A DNA stretch of 64,000 nucleotides from Chitinophaga sp. MM2321 (GTDB taxonomy: Bacteria; Bacteroidota; Bacteroidia; Chitinophagales; Chitinophagaceae). This document shows, one piece after another, positions 9,143 to 15,496 of this stretch. The stretch lies in NCBI RefSeq assembly GCF_964033635.1, contig NZ_OZ035533.1:3906001-3970000 (forward strand), given 5' to 3'. Under the pieces are notes generated by a model that was given only the letters and a program-made list of their open reading frames with translations, searched no databases and had not been told where the DNA came from. Numbering within the stretch: position 1 is the first letter of the stretch; the number at the start of each line of letters is the position of its first letter. Both the position numbers and the translations under genes were made by a program.

Positions 9143-10243
9143 CTATATATGTGCGTTAATAAACCGGATTGTTTCGTTTACTGTATTGAAATACTGTGCA
9201 TCCGTTTTGTCTGCCATCCTTGTTGTACTGGCCGGGTCTTTAAACCCATGACCTGAAACAATACAAATGATGTGGTCCTTTTTATCAATTTCCTTTTTAT
9301 GCAAAGCATGCTTTAACCCGGCCAAAGCAACCGCGCCGGCGGGTTCACAATAAATTCCTTCCATCGTGGCCAGTTGTTGCTGGCATTCATACACCGCTTC
9401 ATCCGCTACCACATAACCAGTTCCACCACTTGAGCGGCATCCTGCTATAACTTTATTTCCATCCAGCACATTCGGCACCTGTAAGCCGCTAATCAGTGTT
9501 TCACTCCTTGAAATGCCCTTCGCCTCCTGCATTCCTTCCCGGAGAGCGCCGCTGATGGTATCATTTCCTTCCGGTTGTACACAATACACCCGGGGCGGAT
9601 TAAAAGCAGGATGATGTTCCTTCCATATGCGGAAACCTTCGGTTATGGCCAGTGTTAGTCCACCGCCACCTGCAGGGGAAAACACATGTTTATTTTCCTG
9701 CGGCAATGCAGTGGCCAGCTCATAGGAAATAGTTTGTACCCCCGACATACCAGCCGGACAATATTTATAGGCGCTTATCTGCACCAGGGAATTATGTTCC
9801 GCAGCAATAGCTGTTAAACGGTCCATTACTTCCTTCGTGAGCATAAAATCTTTTCCGAAATTTTTAATCATCATGATCTCTGCTCCGTACACCCGCATTT
9901 GTTGCAGTTTTCCCGTAGGCGCACCATCTACGATCGCCAGGAAACATTTTATATCAGCAGCCGCGCAATAGGCTGCCAGCGCAGCGCCGGTATTACCACT
10001 GGAGGTAGCCAGGCAAAACCGCGACCCACGGTTAAGCAGATCAGCTACCGCATACGCCGCAAACCGGTCTTTGTAAGAGCCGGAAGGATTTGTTATCTCA
10101 AGCTTGAAATATAAATGATCAAGTCCTAATGCCGCGCCTAGCCGCCGGGATTTTACCAGCGGCGTATTCCCTTCTCCCAAAGTAATTTTATTGGGTTCCG
10201 CTATCGGGGAAAGTAAGTGTCCATATTGCCAGATGCCGTTCAA
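9143..10243 (-). CDS. Threonine synthase-like PLP-dependent (fold type II) enzyme
   Basis: The 366-residue fold-type II PLP enzyme shows NPSGSYKDR (PLP lysine), TSSGNTGAAL (phosphate/substrate loop) and SPAGGGGLTL (PLP phosphate cup). Threonine synthase, threonine dehydratase and ammonia-lyases share this layout. The frame begins with TTG at 10243, which overlaps the stop of the preceding SDR gene as TTGA; no ATG fits better, so translational coupling is likely. With RidA nearby, a beta-elimination of ammonia or water from an amino acid or amino sugar acid is a reasonable guess, and a housekeeping threonine synthase is less likely in this setting. Confidence 0.85.
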   Translation of the reverse strand: MNGIWQYGHLLSPIAEPNKITLGEGNTPLVKSRRLGAALGLDHLYFKLEITNPSGSYKDRFAAYAVADLLNRGSRFCLATSSGNTGAALAAYCAAADIKCFLAIVDGAPTGKLQQMRVYGAEIMMIKNFGKDFMLTKEVMDRLTAIAAEHNSLVQISAYKYCPAGMSGVQTISYELATALPQENKHVFSPAGGGGLTLAITEGFRIWKEHHPAFNPPRVYCVQPEGNDTISGALREGMQEAKGISRSETLISGLQVPNVLDGNKVIAGCRSSGGTGYVVADEAVYECQQQLATMEGIYCEPAGAVALAGLKHALHKKEIDKKDHIICIVSGHGFKDPASTTRMADKTDAQYFNTVNETIRFINAHI

Positions 10244-11052
10244 AATTCTTTTGGGAATTGAAGTTTTTTTAATGGATAGGAAAGGAAATTGTGCAAAAAA
10301 CCGCCGTCAGCAAGTATAGTCGTCCCCGTTATAAAGGAGGCTTCCCCGGATGACAACCAGTAAGCTACATCTGCTATTTCTGTCACATCACCGGCCCTTT
10401 GCAGGGGCGTATTATCCTTCATATCATCATTGAATATATTACTGATATCATTTGTTGTTGTATCCGTAAAGTCAGCACTCAGACTGGTATTGATATTACC
10501 GGGATTGATAGCCACTACCCGGATACCTTTCGGACCATATAAAGCGGCCAGTTCATAGGTTAAACTTTCCAGTGCGCCTTTGCAGGAAGTATAAGCGGGG
10601 CTGCCCGCTCCTGCACGGCTAGACTGGATACTGGACACATTAATGATCACCCCCGGTATGTGGTACTGTTCCATTACCTCCGCGGTATACTTCGTCAGAA
10701 ATGCGGGCGCTGTTATACAAACGCGCCATGTTTTTTCCCAGGTTTCCGGCGAAATAGTACGCATCGTTTCCCGTGTTCTCCAGGCAGCATTATTAACGAG
10801 TACGTCTATACGTTTCCATTTCTCTACTGTGCTGTTTACGATGGTGTGCAAAAAATCCTGCTCCTGCAGATCGCCTGTCAGCAACAGGTAATCACTTTGC
10901 AGTGCCTGCAATTCCGCTTCCACCTGTTTTAATCCGGCTGCATCTATATCCACGAGTGTGAGTGCATAGCCCTTGCTGGCGTACTTTAACGCCATAGCAG
11001 CACCTATACCACCAGCTGCACCGGTTATGATGACCACAGGGCGCGCTGTCAT
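10240..11052 (-). CDS. SDR-family oxidoreductase
   Basis: A second classical SDR (270 residues), distinct from the one at 3686-4480. TGAAGGIGAAMA is the cofactor loop, LVNNAAW the NNAG equivalent, NVSSIQSS carries the catalytic serine and AYTSCKG the YxxxK pair; the protein ends with a GGFLHNFLS tail. Its ATG overlaps the stop codon of the deacylase gene (ATGA, 11049-11052), and its own stop overlaps the TTG start of the PLP enzyme gene, so three genes are translationally coupled. The two SDRs and one AKR suggest several successive redox steps or epimerisation through a keto intermediate. Confidence 0.88.
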   Translation of the reverse strand: MTARPVVIITGAAGGIGAAMALKYASKGYALTLVDIDAAGLKQVEAELQALQSDYLLLTGDLQEQDFLHTIVNSTVEKWKRIDVLVNNAAWRTRETMRTISPETWEKTWRVCITAPAFLTKYTAEVMEQYHIPGVIINVSSIQSSRAGAGSPAYTSCKGALESLTYELAALYGPKGIRVVAINPGNINTSLSADFTDTTTNDISNIFNDDMKDNTPLQRAGDVTEIADVAYWLSSGEASFITGTTILADGGFLHNFLSYPLKKLQFPKEF

Positions 11053-11981
11053 GATATCACTACTTTACCGGGTTTTGAAATGGGCAGTATGCCACCTAAT
11101 GAGTCGCCTTTTTTTACCAGAGGAACCACGCGCAGAAAAAGAACGATGCCGTCGTTGGTGGCTGTTACCGTTTCCCGGCGGCCACTATGCGGATCCATGA
11201 TGTATCCCCACAGTTGTCCTTCGCTTATCTTATCTCCCGTTACAACAGCAGGTACAAATATTCCTTCGGAAGGAGCGGGCATTTTTGATTGCAGGTGACC
11301 ATTTTCAGGCGTATAATCTTCTACCCAATATTGTAATAACGGCGCTGTTCCGGATTCCGGATCCATCATCTTCAAACCGGTAAGTACCTGTAAGCATCCT
11401 TGTTTGTATGCTTCCACAATTTCATTTCTTACTGCACTTCCGCCACCATATTCTATATAGATGGCGGGAACATTCGCATCTCTTGCAACAGATAAAGTTC
11501 TGCCATCCAGCGAATCATCAGTTCCCCAGATAACCGGTAGGTTAAATGCCTTTGCCATTTCCTGTTGAAGGGTAAGAATTTCGGGAGAAGTGTGTAACAT
11601 ATAACCTGCCAGCGGGTAGATGTCGAACAACCGTCCGCCGGTATGCATATCGATATAATAGTCAGCTTTCCGGATAAGCATACTCACTGCTGCGGCTGCA
11701 CGTGCAGAACTGCTGCCGGCGCTATCACCGGGACAGATACGTGCAAGATCCAGTCCGTCATCACCGGTACGGCTACCGGCAGCATAGGCGCCAGGATTTA
11801 CAACCGGCACAATGGTTACACTTCCGGTCTTTAGCCGGTCCTGTAAATGACTGGTTAAGGCAAGTGCAGCCAGCATTGGTTCGTATTCATCACCATGTAC
11901 CCCGGCGGTGATTAAAACGCGCGGGCCATCCAGTTTTGAATCAATGTGATAAGATGTATTATATCCGGGTGATGCTACCAT
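11049..11981 (-). CDS. Succinylglutamate desuccinylase/aspartoacylase-family zinc deacylase
   Basis: A 310-residue protein of the AspA/AstE family (M14-like zinc fold). The zinc ligands are visible: His and Glu in AGVHGDEYEP and the third His in YYIDMHTGG; VPVVNPGAY follows the usual pattern, and a C-terminal beta domain begins near DKISEGQLWG. Family members hydrolyse N-acyl amino acids such as N-acetylaspartate. In an operon with hexosaminidase and sugar oxidation functions it could remove an acetyl group from an oxidised N-acetyl amino sugar, which is inference. Its start overlaps nothing upstream; 42 nt separate it from the sialidase-like gene. Confidence 0.87.
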   Translation of the reverse strand: MVASPGYNTSYHIDSKLDGPRVLITAGVHGDEYEPMLAALALTSHLQDRLKTGSVTIVPVVNPGAYAAGSRTGDDGLDLARICPGDSAGSSSARAAAAVSMLIRKADYYIDMHTGGRLFDIYPLAGYMLHTSPEILTLQQEMAKAFNLPVIWGTDDSLDGRTLSVARDANVPAIYIEYGGGSAVRNEIVEAYKQGCLQVLTGLKMMDPESGTAPLLQYWVEDYTPENGHLQSKMPAPSEGIFVPAVVTGDKISEGQLWGYIMDPHSGRRETVTATNDGIVLFLRVVPLVKKGDSLGGILPISKPGKVVIS

Positions 11982-12023
11982 CCTTTACTTATATTTTTTG
12001 GTCATAATGAACCGGGAGAACTT

Positions 12024-13145
12024 TTACACAACCAGTTTGAACCAACGGATGTTGGATACCATTTTTTCATAACACCAGAACGCAATGAAAATAGTATGAT
12101 CCGGTAGTATGGTGATACAGGGTGCGCCAAATTTCAATTCGTTGAATTCGTGTACCATGTTCTCCTGTTTCTGCGCATCCTTGTTTTCCTGTATGCCGCC
12201 CCAAAGACAAAATTCATCCTCATTGATCCAGGTATCATCCGTTAAACGGGCTGTAGTGATCCACAGGCCTGGCTTATCCGTTCTCCTGTATACGGCGAGT
12301 AATCTTCCGTCAGGCAATTCCGTTAAAGCCATGGTTTGCCCTTGTATATTGGTAGAAGCAGGAGCCGTCCATGTTTTTCCTTTATCCCTGCTGATGGTGA
12401 AATGATTTTTCAGATCCACGCCTTTTTTCTCATCAAATACCCAGGACACTGCCACGAAAAGACCATTCGATAATTCAACGATCTTTCCTTCCCAGTAGAT
12501 AATCTGTTCCGTGTTACTATCCATCACCTCCATATGTTCCGGCCAGGTTTTACCCTGGTCGTGCGACACCAGCGCCACCATTTTCATTCCGTTCGGGCTG
12601 TATCCATTCCAGCCTCTCCAGGTGGATGTGGGCCAGATCCAGCGGCCATCTTTCAACAACACGATGGGACTGCAGGCTTCAAAAGAGGGGCCTGTCAGCG
12701 GCGGTTCTATTAATGCAGGAGTGGTCCATGATTTTCCGGCATCAAAGGAGCGGATCAGTAGTAATTCGGTAGGAACGAAGCCCATGTTTTCAGGATTCGC
12801 CAATCCTTCTTCCGGATAGCTTTCCCTCCGGCTGCGCACTACCATGGCTGCCAGTTCATTATTTCCCATATTGGTAAGCCGGGCGCAATTGGAGCTGAGA
12901 TTTTTATACTGTGCGGGCAGCAAGGATTGCGGCACGCTCCAGGTAAGGCCCTCGTCGGACGATCTGCTGATACAGGTATCTGAATCAATGGATTCAAATG
13001 CTTCCCCGGTTACAAAGGATGCGATGAGGTCACCGTTCTCTAATCCAACTATCCAGGGAAAATACGCATGGCGGCTGAAAACATGCGGTTTAGGATTGCG
13101 ATAAATAATTCCTGTGCCGGTTACATTTGTCTGATCTATTGACAT
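12024..13145 (-). CDS. Sialidase-superfamily (Asp-box/BNR) protein, no signal peptide
   Basis: The 373-residue protein contains four Asp-box motifs of the SxDxGxTW type: SRSSDEGLTW, IRSFDAGKSW, LVSHDQGKTW and TISRDKGKTW, spaced along a six-bladed propeller. These are the hallmark of sialidases and related BNR proteins. It is the first gene of the 12-gene operon. Unlike secreted sialidases it begins MSIDQTNVTGTG with no signal peptide, so a cytoplasmic location is expected and the substrate may be an imported oligosaccharide or a modified sugar. A catalytic Arg triad cannot be confirmed by eye, so true sialidase activity is uncertain. Confidence 0.85.
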   Translation of the reverse strand: MSIDQTNVTGTGIIYRNPKPHVFSRHAYFPWIVGLENGDLIASFVTGEAFESIDSDTCISRSSDEGLTWSVPQSLLPAQYKNLSSNCARLTNMGNNELAAMVVRSRRESYPEEGLANPENMGFVPTELLLIRSFDAGKSWTTPALIEPPLTGPSFEACSPIVLLKDGRWIWPTSTWRGWNGYSPNGMKMVALVSHDQGKTWPEHMEVMDSNTEQIIYWEGKIVELSNGLFVAVSWVFDEKKGVDLKNHFTISRDKGKTWTAPASTNIQGQTMALTELPDGRLLAVYRRTDKPGLWITTARLTDDTWINEDEFCLWGGIQENKDAQKQENMVHEFNELKFGAPCITILPDHTIFIAFWCYEKMVSNIRWFKLVV

Positions 13146-13215
13146 TTTAGTATTATTCCGTTCAAAAAATATTGTAGTGTGGCTGTTCTATAGTCGAAAA
13201 AATGATTTACATTTA

Positions 13216-13232
13216 AATATGTAAGACATATT
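13216..13232. promoter_or_regulatory. Putative GntR/FadR-family operator (perfect palindrome)
   Basis: AATATGT-AAG-ACATATT is a 17-bp perfect inverted repeat with a 3-nt spacer and the GT-N3-AC core that FadR-type regulators commonly recognise. It overlaps the predicted transcription start of the 12-gene operon, as expected of a repressor site. The same ATATGT-N3-ACATAT occurs at 29656-29670 beside the GntR gene. Half-sites ACATAT (13282-13287) and ATATGT (13305-13310) flank the divergent promoter. Confidence 0.7.
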
Positions 13233-13239
13233 ACAGTGA

Positions 13240-13247
13240 CAAAAATA
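13240..13247 (-). promoter_or_regulatory. Predicted -7 promoter element of the 12-gene operon
   Basis: On the minus strand this reads TATTTTTG, matching the Bacteroidota -7 consensus TAnnTTTG. Transcription would start about 13233, about 90 nt upstream of the sialidase-like gene and inside the palindrome at 13216-13232. The -33 element is not clear. Confidence 0.5.
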
Positions 13248-13305
13248 GAGCTTTTTATTTAACAACCAAATTTTAAATACTACATATTTAAATCAGCATA
13301 TTTTA

Positions 13306-13313
13306 TATGTTTG
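13306..13313 (+). promoter_or_regulatory. Predicted -7 promoter element of the alpha/beta hydrolase gene
   Basis: TATGTTTG matches TAnnTTTG and overlaps an ATATGT half-site (13305-13310) of the putative operator. A start near 13320 would leave a leader of about 50 nt before the ATG at 13373. Confidence 0.45.
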
Positions 13314-13372
13314 CAACGCAATTTTCAAACACATCATTCCACTTTTTCACCCGTACACATCAAACAGACAAC

Positions 13373-14206
13373 ATGTATAATTTTCTTATTGCTGCAGCTA
13401 TATTTTGTGCCGCAGGTCCTCATGAAAGCACGGTCAGTCAACTATCCACCAATTTCTCTCGCGATACCGCAGCCGTTAATTCAACCTGGCTGGGGTTCAA
13501 AAGAACGGATATAACCATTGACGGTAGAAACTGCATTATCATCGAACCTGAAAAAAGCGCCCCTGGAAAACCCTGGATCTGGCGCACAGAATTTTTCGGG
13601 CATGAACCCCAGGGAGACAGCACGCTGGCTGCCAAAGGATTTCATGTTGTATATATGGACGTGCAGGATATGTATGGCGCACCGGCAGCTTTAGATCACA
13701 TGGATAAATTTTATGCCTTCCTGACCAAAAAGAAGGGGCTGCATAAAAAGGCCGTACTGGAAGGATTCAGTCGCGGCGGCCTGTTTGCACTAAATTGGGC
13801 TGCGCGTCATCCGGACAGAACAAGCTGCATTTACCTGGATGCACCGGTATGTGATTTTAAAAGCTGGCCCGGAAACAAAGGAAAAGGTCCGGGGTCTGCT
13901 GACGACTGGGAGAAATTAAAAAAGGTATATCATTTCTCCACAGATGAAGCTGCCTTGGAATACAAATATAATCCAGTCGATAATCTTGCCCCGCTGGCCC
14001 GCTACAAGATTCCTATTCTCAGTGTCTGCGGAGCAGCAGATGAAGTGGTTCCCATGGATGAAAACTCCAACCTCGTAAAAGAACGATACGAAAAATTGGG
14101 TGGCATGATGCAGATCATAGCCAAAGAAGGTGTAGGGCATCATCCTCACAGTCTAAAAGATCCCCGCCCGATCGTTGATTTCATTTTGAAATACCGGATT
14201 AAATAA
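13373..14206 (+). CDS. Secreted alpha/beta hydrolase
   Basis: The chosen ATG at 13373 gives a protein of 277 residues beginning MYNFLIAAAIFCAAGPHES, a signal peptide; the in-frame ATG at 13307 lies in the promoter element and would bury the signal. The nucleophile elbow is GFSRGG (Ser), the acid is probably in CGAADEVVPM and the histidine in GVGHHPHS, a complete Ser-Asp-His triad. GKPWIWRTEFFGHEP is typical of a family of periplasmic hydrolases seen in glycan loci, likely esterases. It is the only plus-strand gene between two minus-strand operons and shares a divergent control region with the 12-gene operon. Confidence 0.85.
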   Translation: MYNFLIAAAIFCAAGPHESTVSQLSTNFSRDTAAVNSTWLGFKRTDITIDGRNCIIIEPEKSAPGKPWIWRTEFFGHEPQGDSTLAAKGFHVVYMDVQDMYGAPAALDHMDKFYAFLTKKKGLHKKAVLEGFSRGGLFALNWAARHPDRTSCIYLDAPVCDFKSWPGNKGKGPGSADDWEKLKKVYHFSTDEAALEYKYNPVDNLAPLARYKIPILSVCGAADEVVPMDENSNLVKERYEKLGGMMQIIAKEGVGHHPHSLKDPRPIVDFILKYRIK

Positions 14207-14302
14207 TTAGGAATTTACGGATTTTTTGATTTTGAGATTTAGGGATTTGAAATGCAGCGGAGATGGCTAAATATCTACCTGAAAAAATCTTCCGCTATTT
14301 AT

Positions 14303-14331
14303 AAAAAAAACCGGCAGCGTATTGCTGCCGG
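14303..14331 (-). terminator. Rho-independent terminator of the SusC-to-SGNH operon
   Basis: On the minus strand CCGGCAGC, a 5-nt loop, GCTGCCGG and a run of eight T follow 40 nt after the stop of the gene at 14372. It closes the operon that starts at 29253 and faces the convergent hydrolase gene. Confidence 0.85.
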
Positions 14332-14371
14332 GCTATTGTAAAACCAAACGTCTTCAACTATTCCATTATAG

Positions 14372-15466
14372 TTAACGTTTAAATATCTTACGGATACATT
14401 TTTCGTAGGCATCTGCATATCGTTTCATCCCCAGGTCATTTGGATGCTGTCCATCAACGGTGCAATCAATATCAAGACCTATCTCCGCTGCTGATAAAAA
14501 ATAAATATTCTTTATTCCTTCCTCTTTCAGTTGCTGAAATGTAGCACTGGCTACTTTGTTCACCTGTTTGAAACTGTTGTCCAGCAACGTATCCAGCATA
14601 CCGATATTGCCATCCGCATTCTCCACCACCAACACAGGAATGGAAGGTCTTACTTTACGCAATGCCTTCACCGATGCAACCAACCTCGCACTTACTTCCT
14701 CACCAGGATAGGAGCTCAGATTGGGCATACAATCAAGCACGTATAATGCTGCATCCATTTCACTCATCAGGTCGATAAGGGGTTTCTCCAACAAGCCGTT
14801 ACTGGAAAAACCCAGATTTATAACCGGCTTCCTGAGTTGTCTGTCTAAGATCGCTGTCCAGGCCATACCGGGGCGGGAAGCACAACCACCCTGCGCAATA
14901 GAAGAACCATATACTACTATGGGTTTTTCCTTGCTCAGCGGTAATGGCTTCATCACAGCATTTTCGGGCACGCCTATTTCCAGCCATTCCACTTTATTAT
15001 ACAGCGGCAGGTACAAATGATATTCCCGCAGGCCATCCTTCCTGATAGCATCATAATAATATCTCACCGTATCACCATAAGTATAATTGGCGCCGGTCCA
15101 CTCCCACTGCCCTTTTTTATTGATCGCATACAGGTCTACCCCACTCACCCCTGTTGCAGGCATGTGTTCAAATGCAAACGCTCCTTTCACTTTATAACGG
15201 ACATGAATAGACGAAGCATCTGATAAAAACCTTACCAGCACACCAGCAGATTGTTGTGATTTTGTCCATACTGCTTCCCGCACATCCTGCTGCGCCCTGG
15301 CGGGTAGCCTGTTATAAGTACCTTTCAATTCACCCGGCCAGGCTTGTCCTTCCAGCACCGGAAACTCATGCTGTGCAGGATTCCACCATTTAAAACCTTC
15401 TTCCTGCTGCGAATAGCCCAGGCTATATGCTAATAAAAATGCAGCTAACAGCAACGTATATTTCAT
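14372..15466 (-). CDS. SGNH/GDSL hydrolase with N-terminal GxDLY domain
   Basis: A 364-residue secreted protein (signal MKYTLLLAAFLLAYSLGYSQ). The N-terminal jelly-roll carries the motif SGVDLY, diagnostic of the GxDLY domain that precedes SGNH esterases. The catalytic domain follows from about residue 175: VYGSSIAQGG (block I Ser), NLGFSSNG (block II/III) and a C-terminal DGQHPNDLG (Asp-His). Such enzymes usually remove acetyl or other acyl groups from polysaccharides or sialic acids. It is the last gene of the SusC operon, before a strong terminator. Confidence 0.87.
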   Translation of the reverse strand: MKYTLLLAAFLLAYSLGYSQQEEGFKWWNPAQHEFPVLEGQAWPGELKGTYNRLPARAQQDVREAVWTKSQQSAGVLVRFLSDASSIHVRYKVKGAFAFEHMPATGVSGVDLYAINKKGQWEWTGANYTYGDTVRYYYDAIRKDGLREYHLYLPLYNKVEWLEIGVPENAVMKPLPLSKEKPIVVYGSSIAQGGCASRPGMAWTAILDRQLRKPVINLGFSSNGLLEKPLIDLMSEMDAALYVLDCMPNLSSYPGEEVSARLVASVKALRKVRPSIPVLVVENADGNIGMLDTLLDNSFKQVNKVASATFQQLKEEGIKNIYFLSAAEIGLDIDCTVDGQHPNDLGMKRYADAYEKCIRKIFKR

Positions 15467-15496
15467 GCGTACTATTTAAGTTTATCTTCTCTTTAC

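Noticed and set aside
9143..10243. Housekeeping threonine synthase
   Set aside because: Motifs fit, but the operon with RidA, lactonase and aldolase argues for a catabolic lyase; I keep only the family name.
13307..13372. Upstream start of the alpha/beta hydrolase
   Set aside because: It lies in the -7 promoter element and would bury the signal peptide.
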